Shown in pieces: positions 1-10,597 of a DNA stretch of 64,000 bases; position 1 is the stretch's first letter; each line of letters opens with the position of its first letter. The DNA comes from Bacillus sp. WMMC1349 (GTDB lineage Bacteria; Bacillota; Bacilli; Bacillales; Bacillaceae): NCBI RefSeq assembly GCF_013155385.1, contig NZ_JABJUQ010000007.1:3442501-3506500 (forward strand). Reading direction: 5' to 3'. The notes under the pieces were generated by a model. It did no database searches. It was not told the origin of the DNA and saw only the letters and a list, made by a program, of their open reading frames with translations. The translations under genes were made by a program, and so were the position numbers.

Positions 1-1208
<1,208 letters not shown>

Positions 1209-1215
1209 TTAGGTT

Positions 1216-1770
1216 TCACCCCTTCTTTCGATTTTGACCAGCTAATTGACGTTCGATCCGAGCAAGCTTTCCGCTTACACTGCCGTCAAATATGCGATTT
1301 CCAATGCGGATTTTCACTCCGCCGATAAGATCTGGTTTCACTTCATTTCTGACGCGTAATGAAGTGGCTCCGACTTTTTTAGCAAACACTTGCGAAAAAG
1401 ACGTAATCTCCGCTTCACTAAGCGGCTTTACAGAGTAGACAATCGCATCTTCTGTTTTACGATAAAGGTTTGCTTTTTTAATATATTCATCTACAAGATC
1501 TGGAACGATAGTCGTTCTGCTTCTGTCAATCAGTAGATAAAGTGTATGCAGAACCGCAGTTGATACGGTCTCAAGAGAATCTTTCAAGATTTTCTTTTTT
1601 CGATCAGCTGACACTTTAGGGTGACCAAGCACGATACCTAATTCTTTATGATCAGAAAACAATTGTTTAATCACAATCAGCTCTTCTTCTATTTGATTGA
1701 CAAGCTTGGACTCAAGCGCAATTTCAAAAAGAGCGGCTGCATAACGTTTGGAGACAGCAGATTGGCTCAT
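1216..1770 (-). CDS. atpH: ATP synthase F1 subunit delta
   Basis: Delta subunit (OSCP-like) that links the peripheral b-subunit stalk to the top of F1. It is 184 aa, close to the 181 aa of B. subtilis. The family's C-terminal region is clear ([32 protein letters not shown]). Its ATG overlaps the atpF stop by four bases, so translation is probably coupled. The longer C-terminal tail (NRKKG) is a minor difference. Confidence 0.97.
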   Translation of the reverse strand: MSQSAVSKRYAAALFEIALESKLVNQIEEELIVIKQLFSDHKELGIVLGHPKVSADRKKKILKDSLETVSTAVLHTLYLLIDRSRTTIVPDLVDEYIKKANLYRKTEDAIVYSVKPLSEAEITSFSQVFAKKVGATSLRVRNEVKPDLIGGVKIRIGNRIFDGSVSGKLARIERQLAGQNRKKG

Positions 1771-2285
1771 CGGCTTTCTCCCACTTCTTTAAGATAATCT
1801 TGAATTAATTTTTCTTGAGCTTGATCATCCAGTTCTTTTTCAATCACTTTAGACGCGACCATAACAGACAGTGATGCTACTTGCTCACGCAATGCGTTTA
1901 CCGCCTGTTCTTTTTCTTTAACGATTTCGTTTCTTGCAGATTCTTTCAGGCGTTCTGCTTCCTGGCGCGCAGCTTGAATGATATCATCCTTTTGCTGTTC
2001 ACCCAGTTTTTTCGCACTTTCTATTAGAGCATGAGATTCTTCACGCGCTTCTTTCAAAAGAGCTTGCTGCTCTTCAATGAGCTTTTTCGCTTCTTGATGC
2101 TTTGTCTCAGCAGACGTGATTTCACCATTGATATGGTCCTCACGTTCCTTCATTATATTTAATAACGGTCCTAAAGCGTATTTCTTTAAGAGCGCTAATA
2201 AAATTAACATGGCGACAAGCTGGAATAGCATCGTACCTCCGTTAAAGGAAATCCCTGCTCCCATAACCTGTGGTATATAAGACAT
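1767..2285 (-). CDS. atpF: ATP synthase Fo subunit b
   Basis: Peripheral stalk subunit b: one N-terminal membrane helix (about residues 15-35, [21 protein letters not shown]) followed by a long charged helix that reaches F1. The frame opens at a TTG at 2295-2297, but that codon touches the GGGAG ribosome binding site. The ATG at 2283-2285 (MSYIPQVMG) is preferred, giving 172 aa against 170 in B. subtilis; its spacing of 12 bases is long, so the Met seven codons later stays possible. It overlaps atpH by 4 bp. Confidence 0.93.
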   Translation of the reverse strand: MSYIPQVMGAGISFNGGTMLFQLVAMLILLALLKKYALGPLLNIMKEREDHINGEITSAETKHQEAKKLIEEQQALLKEAREESHALIESAKKLGEQQKDDIIQAARQEAERLKESARNEIVKEKEQAVNALREQVASLSVMVASKVIEKELDDQAQEKLIQDYLKEVGESR

Positions 2286-2399
2286 CGTATACGGCAACTC
2301 CCTTCGTGCAGATTATCTCTAAAAGGCCTTGTGAAGAATCCCTCAATTCAAGAGGAATTCTGACGGGCCGAAATGTTATAGTACAATCAACCATAAAGC

Positions 2400-2433
2400 A
2401 ATGGCGAAGGCCTCATTTGTGATCTTCGCCATT
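2400..2433 (-). other. Stem-loop in the atpE-atpF intercistronic gap
   Basis: A perfect 10-bp inverted repeat (AATGGCGAAG / CTTCGCCATT, 14-base loop) lies just after the atpE stop in the 168-bp gap before atpF. No U-run follows on the minus strand, so it does not look like a full terminator. It could protect the 3' end of an atpI-B-E transcript or mark a processing site, which would help make the many copies of subunit c. The function is inferred; the hairpin is seen directly. Confidence 0.6.
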
Positions 2434-2453
2434 TACCAAGTACATATTCATTT

Positions 2454-3457
<1,004 letters not shown>

Positions 3458-3841
3458 TCACCTCTCTTCCATTGACGAACGTTTTAACTGAATAATGGAA
3501 TCTATCATAATAACAGGATAAATTGTCATTAACCCCACAATGACACCTGCCATATGAACATCTTCATTGTATTTAAACGCAATGGCCACAGCTATTATGG
3601 CATTGCAAAACCTTGAAGCAGTTCCGAGTGAGCGAATCATTTTGCCTTTTGCAACTGCTTTATCAAAGGCTTGCATTCTTCTCATTAGCAGCCAAAGATT
3701 AAAATAACTAAAAGCAGTTCCGATGATCAAACCTAAAAAAAGCGCCTGATATGGCAAAATTCCATAACCTAACACATAGGCTGCCAAAACATACATCACA
3801 TATTTTTGTTGCCTACGAAATGAAAGGCTTACATCGGTCAT
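3458..3841 (-). CDS. atpI: ATP synthase assembly-associated protein I
   Basis: Small hydrophobic protein (127 aa, four predicted membrane segments) encoded first in atp operons; family members help assemble the c-ring and have been linked to Mg2+ handling. The ATG at 3839-3841 has a CAGGAG site nine bases upstream and gives the same 127-aa length as B. subtilis. It ends with IDSIIQLKRSSMEER as in that species. The same frame stays open upstream to 4030, but the extra 63 residues lack family similarity and a good ribosome binding site. Confidence 0.93.
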   Translation of the reverse strand: MTDVSLSFRRQQKYVMYVLAAYVLGYGILPYQALFLGLIIGTAFSYFNLWLLMRRMQAFDKAVAKGKMIRSLGTASRFCNAIIAVAIAFKYNEDVHMAGVIVGLMTIYPVIMIDSIIQLKRSSMEER

Positions 3842-4072
3842 CACATACGCTCCTGATGGTATAATTTCAAAATCTATTTTGCCAGGATGTGGATAAGAGG
3901 CGGCCGACCATTCCACAGAAAAAAGTGTTCCGATTACGTCACACTCATCTTCTTGCAAATGCGGGGTGAGATCCGTCTGTCGCCTGTTAACATGGGGTTT
4001 CCAAAAGGATTTTAACAGAGGACTGGTCATTATGATATCCGCTTTGCATCCCTAATCATAATAGCCTATTTT

Positions 4073-4101
4073 AGCATACAATAGCCCCCCCAAGGTGTCA
4101 A
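4073..4101 (-). promoter_or_regulatory. Probable sigma-A promoter of the atp operon
   Basis: On the minus strand TTGACA (4096-4101) and TATGCT (4073-4078) are separated by exactly 17 bp. The spacer contains a run of seven G residues. Transcription would start near 4066, leaving a leader of about 225 nt before atpI. The -35 is perfect and the -10 matches in four of six positions. Confidence 0.65.
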
Positions 4102-4202
4102 TCTGTTTAGAATTAAAAAAGTTTTCACAATCTTGTTATCCCTCCACAAAAAATTCATGAATATGACCTAGTTAGGACACATGTTAATTATGGGATAAAC
4201 TT

Positions 4203-4237
4203 GAAAAAAAGAAAACCCTTTTTTAGGATTTTCTTTG
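4203..4237 (-). terminator. Rho-independent terminator of upp
   Basis: Directly after the upp stop the minus strand reads AAAGAAAATCC, a short A-rich loop, GGGTTTTCTTT, then more T residues. It separates upp from the atp promoter. Confidence 0.75.
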
Positions 4238-4867
4238 TTATTTCGTTCCGAACATTCTGTCTCCAGCATCTCCTAAACCTGGAACGATATAACCTTTTTC
4301 ATTCAATTTTTCATCTAATGCTGCAATATATATATCGACATCAGGATGATATTTTTTAACTTCTTCTACACCTTCAGGTGCCGCAATCAAGCACATGAAA
4401 CGAATATTTTTTGCACCGCGCTTTTTCAAACTGTTGAGCGCTTCGACAGCAGAACCACCTGTCGCAAGCATTGGATCGACAACAATAAAATCACGTTCTT
4501 CTACATCTGTCGGTAATTTGACATAATATTCAACAGGTTTCAATGTTTCAGGATCGCGATAAAGTCCGACATGACCAACTTTTGCCGCAGGGATTAGCTT
4601 TAAAATTCCATCTACCATACCAAGACCTGCTCTTAATATTGGAACAACCCCAAGTTTTTTCCCGGCAATAACACTTGATTTAGCTTTTTGGACCGGTGTT
4701 TCAACATCGACTTCTTTCAGCGGGAGATCACGGGTAATTTCAAAAGCCATTAATGTTGCAACCTCATCTATAAGTTCCCTGAATTCCTTCGTACCAGTTC
4801 TCACATCGCGAATATATGTAAGTTTATGCTGGATAAGAGGATGGTCAAACACATATACCTTTCCCAT
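4238..4867 (-). CDS. upp: Uracil phosphoribosyltransferase
   Basis: Makes UMP from uracil and PRPP in pyrimidine salvage. It is 209 aa, the family's standard length, with the PRPP-binding loop [17 protein letters not shown] and the uracil-binding C-terminal segment [17 protein letters not shown]. Start ATG lies downstream of an AAGGAG site. It sits between glyA and the atp operon, as in Bacillus, and has its own terminator. Confidence 0.97.
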   Translation of the reverse strand: MGKVYVFDHPLIQHKLTYIRDVRTGTKEFRELIDEVATLMAFEITRDLPLKEVDVETPVQKAKSSVIAGKKLGVVPILRAGLGMVDGILKLIPAAKVGHVGLYRDPETLKPVEYYVKLPTDVEERDFIVVDPMLATGGSAVEALNSLKKRGAKNIRFMCLIAAPEGVEEVKKYHPDVDIYIAALDEKLNEKGYIVPGLGDAGDRMFGTK

Positions 4868-4977
4868 ATCAATTTTCAGCTCCTTTTTGTTGTTTGCACG
4901 AAACCAGCAGTCATTTTTTTCACACTTCTATTGATTCTACATAAAAAGGCAGCAGGTTTCAACATCTATTCAATGAC

Positions 4978-5007
4978 AAAAAGCCGCTCCCTTAGAAGGG
5001 AACGGCA
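4978..5007 (-). terminator. Terminator of glyA
   Basis: On the minus strand GCCGTTCCCTT-CT-AAGGGAGCGGC followed by TTTTTG forms a strong GC-rich hairpin with a U-run, just after the glyA stop. Confidence 0.85.
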
Positions 5008-5015
5008 GAATGTAA

Positions 5016-6263
5016 TTAATAATCTAATTCAGTATATAAAGGAAATTGATCTGTGAGTGCTGTAACACGTTTTCTTGCTTCTTCAAGCTTCGTTTCGTTT
5101 TCAGTGTTCTGAAGAGCAAGTGCGATAATCGCTCCTGTTTCTTCCATTGCTTCAAGATCAAAGCCGCGGCTTGTTACCGCTGCTGTACCGACACGAATTC
5201 CGCTTGTTACAAATGGTTTTTCCGGATCATAAGGGATCGCATTTTTATTGACAGTAATGCCGACTTCATCAAGTACATGTTCAGCCACTTTTCCTGTAAT
5301 TCCAAGTGAGCGCAAGTCAATCAACACAAGATGGTTATCTGTTCCGCCTGATACGAGTTGAATACCTTCTTTTTTCAATGTTTCAGCCAACCGTTTTGCA
5401 TTGTCGATAACGTTTTGGGCATATGTTTTGAAATCATCTTTTAAAGCTTCACCGAAGGAAACGGCTTTCGCTGCAATGACATGCATTAATGGACCGCCTT
5501 GAATTCCCGGGAAGATTGATTTATCAATTTTCTTAGCGAATTCTTCACGGCAAAGAATCATTCCGCCACGTGGACCGCGCAGTGTTTTATGGGTTGTTGT
5601 TGTCACAAAGTCAGCATAAGGAACCGGATTCGGGTGAAGACCAGCAGCCACAAGTCCAGCGATATGCGCCATATCAACCATCACATATGCTCCGATTTCA
5701 TCTGCGATTTCACGGAACTTTTTAAAATCGATTGTACGGGGATATGCACTTGCTCCAACTACGATCAGTTTAGGCTGATGTTGCAGCGCTTTTTCACGGA
5801 CATCTTCATAATCAATATATTGGGTCTCTTTATCAACCCCATATTCAACAAAGTTATATTGAACACCGCTGAAGTTTACAGGGCTGCCGTGTGTTAAATG
5901 TCCGCCATGGGCAAGATTCATTCCCAACACTGTATCTCCGTGTTCCAAAATCGTGAAGTATACAGCCATGTTAGCTTGTGCCCCTGAATGCGGCTGAACG
6001 TTTACATGGTCTGCGCCGAAAATTTGTTTAGCTCGATCTCGTGCGATGTCTTCAGCGACATCTACATATTCACAACCTCCGTAGTAACGCTTACCAGGAT
6101 ATCCTTCTGCATATTTATTTGTTAACACGGAGCCTTGAGCTTCCATTACCGCTTCACTTACAAAGTTTTCAGAGGCAATTAGCTCAATCTTCGACTGTTG
6201 ACGTTTCCGCTCATTTTGAATGGCACTAAATATTTGTTCATCTTGCACACGTAAGTATTTCAT
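5016..6263 (-). CDS. glyA: Serine hydroxymethyltransferase
   Basis: PLP enzyme that converts serine and tetrahydrofolate to glycine and methylene-THF, a main source of one-carbon units. It is 415 aa, matching B. subtilis. The PLP-binding lysine is in [14 protein letters not shown] and the substrate region has GAQANMAVY. Start ATG follows GGAGAGG at nine bases. Candidate PurR operators lie upstream (6376-6420), which fits purine control of this gene in Bacillus. Confidence 0.97.
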   Translation of the reverse strand: MKYLRVQDEQIFSAIQNERKRQQSKIELIASENFVSEAVMEAQGSVLTNKYAEGYPGKRYYGGCEYVDVAEDIARDRAKQIFGADHVNVQPHSGAQANMAVYFTILEHGDTVLGMNLAHGGHLTHGSPVNFSGVQYNFVEYGVDKETQYIDYEDVREKALQHQPKLIVVGASAYPRTIDFKKFREIADEIGAYVMVDMAHIAGLVAAGLHPNPVPYADFVTTTTHKTLRGPRGGMILCREEFAKKIDKSIFPGIQGGPLMHVIAAKAVSFGEALKDDFKTYAQNVIDNAKRLAETLKKEGIQLVSGGTDNHLVLIDLRSLGITGKVAEHVLDEVGITVNKNAIPYDPEKPFVTSGIRVGTAAVTSRGFDLEAMEETGAIIALALQNTENETKLEEARKRVTALTDQFPLYTELDY

Positions 6264-6375
6264 CAGCGAGATCCTCTCCTATCCGTTTCCATTTCGTTAA
6301 ACTTACCATCTCATTGTACAAGTTTTTTCATGCAAATGTAAGAGAATATTTTAAAAAATCGTTTTTAATTTCGTT

Positions 6376-6420
6376 AAATCCGAATATTAAAAACTGAAAC
6401 AAAACGTATAGTTCGCTTTG
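6376..6420 (-). promoter_or_regulatory. Candidate PurBox pair upstream of glyA
   Basis: The PurR consensus is AWWWCCGAACWWT. AAATCCGAATATT at 6376-6388 matches 12 of 13 positions. CAAAGCGAACTAT on the other strand (6408-6420) matches 11 of 13. They face each other with 19 bp between, close to the spacing of known PurBox pairs. glyA belongs to the PurR regulon in B. subtilis. The site lies about 110-160 bp from the glyA start; the match is by eye. Confidence 0.5.
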
Positions 6421-6430
6421 TTATTGTTAG

Positions 6431-6973
6431 CTACTCCTTTTGATACACCGTGCGAACCCCGCCAATAAGTTTAGGTCTTGTCCGAGCAAGTGTGACATGG
6501 GCTTCACCAAGCTGCTTTTCAGTTGGACGTACGGGAACAGCAACCGATTTTAAGTGCATCCCAATAAATGTATCTCCTATATCGACCCCTGCGTCAGCTC
6601 TTATTTCTTCTACAAGCACAGGATCCTTCATTTGCTTAAAAGCAAATGAAGCCATTGAACCGCCAGCTTTCGCTACTGGAACGGCAAAGACCTCTGGAAG
6701 ACGGTTGGCTAGAGCCGTCTCTTTTTCGACAACTAGAGCTCTGTTTAAATGTTCACAACACTGAAAAGCAAAGACTACACCTGTTTGCTTCTGAAGTATC
6801 TCAAGTCCTTTATAAATCATTTCAGCAATGTCTTCGCTTCCGGAAGTACCGATATGCCTTCCCGCTACCTCACTCGTGCTGCAACCGATGACAACAATCT
6901 GACCTGCCTGCAATCCAGCTTCCTGAGTAAACTCATCCAATATGATCCGCCATGTCTGTTCGAGTTTTTTCAT
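6431..6973 (-). CDS. ywlG: UPF0340 family protein YwlG
   Basis: Member of the conserved YwlG family (TIGR01440/DUF436), function unknown. It is 180 aa when started at the ATG at 6971-6973, which has an AAGGTG site nine bases upstream; the frame is open 20 codons further into rpiB but without a better site. Conserved blocks include VVIGCSTSEVAGRHIGT and FAFQCCEHLNRALVVE, with a paired Cys-Cys-Glu-His motif that might bind a metal (inference). It follows rpiB after 13 bp, as in B. subtilis. Confidence 0.9.
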   Translation of the reverse strand: MKKLEQTWRIILDEFTQEAGLQAGQIVVIGCSTSEVAGRHIGTSGSEDIAEMIYKGLEILQKQTGVVFAFQCCEHLNRALVVEKETALANRLPEVFAVPVAKAGGSMASFAFKQMKDPVLVEEIRADAGVDIGDTFIGMHLKSVAVPVRPTEKQLGEAHVTLARTRPKLIGGVRTVYQKE

Positions 6974-6986
6974 GTTCACTGACACC

Positions 6987-7433
6987 TTATTGCTTTTCCT
7001 CATAATCAGCAATTTTCCCAATTCGGATGGCATGACGTCCTGCTAAAAATTCAGTTGTCAGCCATACCTTAGCAATTTCTCTTGCAAGACCTGGACCAAT
7101 CACTCTTTCACCCATTGCCAAGATATTTGTGTCATTATGCTCTCTTGTCATTTTGGCACTAAATACATCATGAACAAGGGCACAGCGAATCCCTTTCACT
7201 TTATTAGCGGAAATACTCATGCCGATCCCAGTGCCGCATATTAAAATTCCTCTGTCCGCTTCACCATTCGCCACTTTCTGAGCAACCGGAAATGCATAAT
7301 CTGGGTAATCCACAGACTCTGAGCCGCATTCACAACCTAAATCTTCATATTCGATGTTTAATTCATTCATTAAAGAAATAATGTCTTTTCTAATATTCAT
7401 TCCACCGTGATCTGAAGCAATGATTACTTTCAT
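6987..7433 (-). CDS. rpiB: Ribose-5-phosphate isomerase B
   Basis: Interconverts ribose-5-phosphate and ribulose-5-phosphate in the pentose phosphate pathway. It is 148 aa. RpiB/LacA hallmarks are the N-terminal ASDHGG, the catalytic cysteine in ILICGTGIGMSISANK, and HDVFSAKMTREHNDTN. The ATG at 7431-7433 has a GGGGAGG site nine bases upstream and is preferred to the longer frame. Known as ywlF in B. subtilis, in the same order with ywlG and ywlE. Confidence 0.95.
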   Translation of the reverse strand: MKVIIASDHGGMNIRKDIISLMNELNIEYEDLGCECGSESVDYPDYAFPVAQKVANGEADRGILICGTGIGMSISANKVKGIRCALVHDVFSAKMTREHNDTNILAMGERVIGPGLAREIAKVWLTTEFLAGRHAIRIGKIADYEEKQ

Positions 7434-7543
7434 AGATTGGTACCTCCCCAGTTTTGATTTCATCAGAGTTACAACATTGTGATTGATATGGTGCTAATAC
7501 AGTTAAATCTTATTTTACCCACTGCTATTTGTTTCGCAAACAG

Positions 7544-7990
7544 TCATTGTTCGGAGAGCTTTTCAGCTAACATATTGATCAAGCGTTCAAGTTCATCCCT
7601 TGTTTTTTGATAGTCGCTAAGAGAACCGCCAAATGGGTCGACAACATCCCCAGTTTCACCATTTGCATACTCTTTTAACGTACAGACCTTTTCTTGATAC
7701 TCCGAAAATTGTTGTATGGCTAAACGTTTATGCTGCTCTGTCATCGTTAAAACGAGATCAGCCCATTCGAGCTTCTCGTGAGAAAGTTTTGATGTTGAAT
7801 GATTCAGAGCAATACTTTTTTCAAAAAGAGCCTCAATCGCATACACAGAAGCTTTCCCATGGTCAGGAGCAAACAAACCAGCAGATTTCGCAGCTGTATT
7901 TAGATTTTTTTGCGAGGCAACAGATCGAAAAAGTGCCTCAGCCATTGGGCTTCGACATGTGTTTCCTGTACAGACAAATAAGATATTCAA
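7544..7990 (-). CDS. ywlE: Protein-arginine phosphatase YwlE
   Basis: Low-molecular-weight phosphatase fold enzyme that removes phosphate from protein arginine, opposing the kinase McsB and the McsB-ClpCP degradation route. It is 148 aa. The P-loop VCTGNTCRSPMAE has the nucleophile Cys7, and Thr11 at the position that gives phosphoarginine specificity in B. subtilis YwlE. The general acid is in VVDPFGG. The start is TTG at 7988-7990 with AGGAG nine bases upstream. Confidence 0.95.
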   Translation of the reverse strand: MNILFVCTGNTCRSPMAEALFRSVASQKNLNTAAKSAGLFAPDHGKASVYAIEALFEKSIALNHSTSKLSHEKLEWADLVLTMTEQHKRLAIQQFSEYQEKVCTLKEYANGETGDVVDPFGGSLSDYQKTRDELERLINMLAEKLSEQ

Positions 7991-8050
7991 TGTCGCTCAC
8001 TCCTTTCTATTATTATAATGGATTTTATCGAAAAAAAATAAATTTAGATA

Positions 8051-8074
8051 AAAAAAAAGGACCGACCCTTTTTT
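8051..8074 (-). terminator. Terminator of mntP
   Basis: On the minus strand AAAAAAGGG-TCGGT-CCTTTTTTTT forms a short stem with a U-run just after the mntP stop. Confidence 0.65.
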
Positions 8075-8078
8075 AGAT

Positions 8079-8639
8079 TCAAACAGTGAGTAACAATTTA
8101 AGCCCAAAACTAAGTAAAATGGTTCCGCCTAAAGCTTGACTATAAGCCCCAAGCCATGATTGAACTTTTTTCCCAAGTAAAAGACCTGCCCATGTCAAAA
8201 GCATACTAATCAAACCAAACAAACTAATTGTTAAAATCGGTTTTGTGCCATAAAGCCCTAGACTAAGACCGACCGAAAAGCTGTCAAGACTTACACCAAC
8301 AGCAAAAATCAACAGGTTGAAACAGGTCGGAGAAATGACCCGTTCCCCATTTTTATTGAAAGATGCAGAAATCATTTGAATACCGAGCACTAAAAGTAGG
8401 GCACTGCTCATATATGTCGCAATGACTCCAAGCGTATCAGAGAGAAACTGTCCTGCCACCATTCCGCCAAGAGGCATGATGACATGAAACAGTCCAATAA
8501 GCACACTTATTTGACCATATTGTTTCCTTGTCAACTTTGTCATTCCAATGCCAAGTCCCACTGAAAAAGCATCCATGCCAAGTGCAAAGGCCATAATACT
8601 TAGCGTCAGGATTTCACCTAATACTACATCAACATTCAT
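8079..8639 (-). CDS. mntP: Manganese efflux pump MntP
   Basis: Small membrane exporter of Mn2+ (YwlD in B. subtilis). It is 186 aa from the ATG at 8637-8639, which has an AAGGGGG site six bases upstream; the longer frame has none. Two homologous halves carry the family's acidic motifs, [15 protein letters not shown] near residue 18 and [17 protein letters not shown] in the second half. About six membrane segments are expected. No manganese riboswitch is recognisable in the short gap to tsaC. Confidence 0.92.
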   Translation of the reverse strand: MNVDVVLGEILTLSIMAFALGMDAFSVGLGIGMTKLTRKQYGQISVLIGLFHVIMPLGGMVAGQFLSDTLGVIATYMSSALLLVLGIQMISASFNKNGERVISPTCFNLLIFAVGVSLDSFSVGLSLGLYGTKPILTISLFGLISMLLTWAGLLLGKKVQSWLGAYSQALGGTILLSFGLKLLLTV

Positions 8640-8711
8640 GAAATTCCCCCTTGGACACGCCTGCTTTTCTAGCCTATGCGTGTCCAAAAGGTGATAGAAC
8701 TCTCTCTTAGC

Positions 8712-9755
8712 TTACACTTCAATAATCCGATGTCCAGCCGCTTTTAACAATCTGTTCATGACTGCGTGCCCGACACCTACTTCTGGATAAGACTCAGCAA
8801 AAATAAAATCGAGTTTTTTTTCATCTAAACTACGAAGACTGTTATATAATCCAGCTGCAACAGTTTCTAAATGATCTCGCCTGCCGCATGCCCAAACAGC
8901 ATCCGCTTTGTAGGCATCAGCATACTCTTCAGTAGTCAAAATACCCACCTTCCTGCCATCTTTCTGATATTGCTCAATCAACCGCTGAATATTTTCACGG
9001 TTTCCTTTCACAATGGCAAGCGGGGCTTCTGGTGCATAGTGAGTATATTTCATTCCCGGTGACAATGGCGCCACATGCTCATTTGCGATTCCTTTATCGA
9101 TTCTGACCTGACCGATTACATCTTCAAGTTGTTCTGTTGTGACGCCGCCAGGTCTTAAGATGACAGGTACATCTCCTGTACAGGAGATAACAGTTGATTC
9201 AATTCCTACACCAGTAGGACCGCCATCAACAATACCAGCAATCCGACCGTTCAAATCATGAACAACATGTTCGGCTCTTGTCGGGCTCGGTTTACCAGAT
9301 AAATTGGCACTTGGAGCCGCTACTGGAATGGCAGCCCGTTTTATTAACTCAAGCGCAACTGGATGAGCCGGCATCCTCACGGCCACGGTGTCCAATCCAG
9401 CTGTTACTCTTGTGGATAACACACCTGGTTTACAAGGCAAAACAAGTGTCAAAGGTCCTGGCCAAAAATGTTCTATTAAGATGCCAACCTGCGCTGAAGA
9501 CATATCAGCAAACTCTTTTAATTGCTCAACATCTGCGATATGAACAATTAGAGGATTGTCACTTGGCCGACCTTTCGCTTGATAGATTTTAGTAACAGCA
9601 TCCGTATTCTTGGCATTAGCTCCCAATCCATAAACGGTCTCCGTTGGAAAAGATACGACTTCATTATTCTGAAGCATTTGAGCTGCTTCTGTCAGTTGTG
9701 GACAGTTTGTGGACAAGTCAGTTGTTACATCCACAGTCCATGTGATTGTATCCAT
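8712..9755 (-). CDS. tsaC: L-threonylcarbamoyladenylate synthase (Sua5/YwlC)
   Basis: Makes threonylcarbamoyl-AMP from threonine, bicarbonate and ATP, the first step of t6A37 modification of ANN-decoding tRNAs. At 347 aa it is the long Sua5 form: a YrdC domain (about residues 15-210, with FPTETVYGLGANA and YQAKGRPSDNPLIVHI), a linker, and a C-terminal Sua5 domain. The start ATG follows GGGAG. Its first codons overlap the DnaA-box cluster described separately. Confidence 0.95.
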   Translation of the reverse strand: MDTITWTVDVTTDLSTNCPQLTEAAQMLQNNEVVSFPTETVYGLGANAKNTDAVTKIYQAKGRPSDNPLIVHIADVEQLKEFADMSSAQVGILIEHFWPGPLTLVLPCKPGVLSTRVTAGLDTVAVRMPAHPVALELIKRAAIPVAAPSANLSGKPSPTRAEHVVHDLNGRIAGIVDGGPTGVGIESTVISCTGDVPVILRPGGVTTEQLEDVIGQVRIDKGIANEHVAPLSPGMKYTHYAPEAPLAIVKGNRENIQRLIEQYQKDGRKVGILTTEEYADAYKADAVWACGRRDHLETVAAGLYNSLRSLDEKKLDFIFAESYPEVGVGHAVMNRLLKAAGHRIIEV

Positions 9756-9904
9756 TTACATCAAATCTCCCTTAACAAAACACTAAAAACCTTCATTTTT
9801 TATGTAAATCCTGTTGAAAGTATAAAAGATGAAAGAAAAGAAAACAAGCGTTATCCACATTTTGTGGACAACGCTGTTAAAATTGTGGATATTCCTGTGT
9901 ATAA
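9697..9904. promoter_or_regulatory. Cluster of DnaA-box-like sites at the ywlC (tsaC)-ywlB junction
   Basis: Against the DnaA box TTATCCACA the following sites are visible: 9697-9705 (7/9, minus), 9708-9716 (8/9, minus), 9727-9735 (7/9, plus), 9851-9859 (9/9, plus), 9863-9871 (8/9, minus), 9884-9892 (8/9, minus) and 9896-9904 (8/9, minus). Seven near-matches in about 210 bp is far above expectation. As I recall, the ywlC-ywlB intergenic region is one of the chromosomal DnaA-binding clusters mapped in B. subtilis, so the position is also conserved. Such clusters titrate DnaA or regulate initiation. Confidence 0.7.
9847..9875 (-). terminator. Terminator of ywlB, containing two DnaA boxes
   Basis: On the minus strand AGCGTTGTCCACA-AAA-TGTGGATAACGCT is followed by TGTTTTCTTTTC. 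The stem is nearly perfect, and its two arms are themselves inverted DnaA boxes, so the sequence may act both as RNA terminator and as DNA site. Confidence 0.65.
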
Positions 9905-9912
9905 GTAAAACA

Positions 9913-10356
9913 TCATGTTAACTTTTTCATCATTAAAACGGCTTCATTTGCTTCAAGTGACACTGAAGCATGCTGTGATTGATTCAGTTCATTCGGTTTA
10001 TTTTCAGTTTGCTTGAAACCTAGCACTTCTAATAAATTGACAGATGTTTGTTTGTTAGTGACTAAATATAACGTATGAATCTCCCTTTTTTCACAAAACA
10101 CTTGCATACTTTGGAATAGTGAAACGACATGACCTTGATTTAACTGATCAGAAACGACCAATGACCGTAAAAGTCCCTTTTCATTTTCAATTTTCTCCAT
10201 TCCGAGGCAAGCGACGATTTTTTTCTGGCAATCTTCCATGAGAATAAAGTGATTCTTATCTTCGTTAATTCCTTTATGGCTTGTCCCCGCCTCTGTTAAG
10301 AACGATTGAATCGCATCCTTATCTCTTTTTTCCGCTAACCTCAATTGGTAGAACAT
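9913..10356 (-). CDS. ywlB: GNAT-like protein YwlB
   Basis: Probable member of the GNAT acetyltransferase fold (147 aa). Visible cues are the N-terminal FYQLRLAEKRDKDAIQSFL, the mid-strand LLRSLVVSDQLNQGHVVSLF in place of the acetyl-CoA loop, and TLYLVTNKQTSVNLLEVLGFKQ near the end, typical of GNAT beta5-alpha4. The canonical R/QxxGxG/A loop is degenerate, so activity is uncertain. The ATG at 10354-10356 has GGGGTG five bases upstream. Identified as ywlB mainly by its position next to ywlC and by size. Confidence 0.75.
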   Translation of the reverse strand: MFYQLRLAEKRDKDAIQSFLTEAGTSHKGINEDKNHFILMEDCQKKIVACLGMEKIENEKGLLRSLVVSDQLNQGHVVSLFQSMQVFCEKREIHTLYLVTNKQTSVNLLEVLGFKQTENKPNELNQSQHASVSLEANEAVLMMKKLT

Positions 10357-10597
10357 CTTTTCACCCCGTTTTTTCGCTTCTCTATTCATTCTATGAGGGC
10401 GACAGTAAAATATACCTTTTGATTTGATAGAAATATGATTAGCAGGAACTTCTTTTTAAAAAGTAGTCAACAATTGATAGGTTCTTTACACATCTGCCGC
10501 GAAAATCATGACGGTACCCTCCTGAAAAGAATTTTTATACCGTTTTGGAAAATTATATCACATCATGAAGCGACAAAATAACCTTCTACTAACTATA

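Noticed and set aside
3842..4030. 63-residue N-terminal extension of atpI
   Set aside because: It lacks family similarity and a good ribosome binding site, while the inner ATG gives the exact 127-aa family length.
6264..6430. Possible glycine riboswitch before glyA
   Set aside because: No tandem aptamer-like conserved elements; the region is short and better explained by the PurBox pair.
8640..8711. Possible manganese riboswitch before mntP
   Set aside because: The gap to tsaC is only about 70 bp and shows no yybP-ykoY-like structure.
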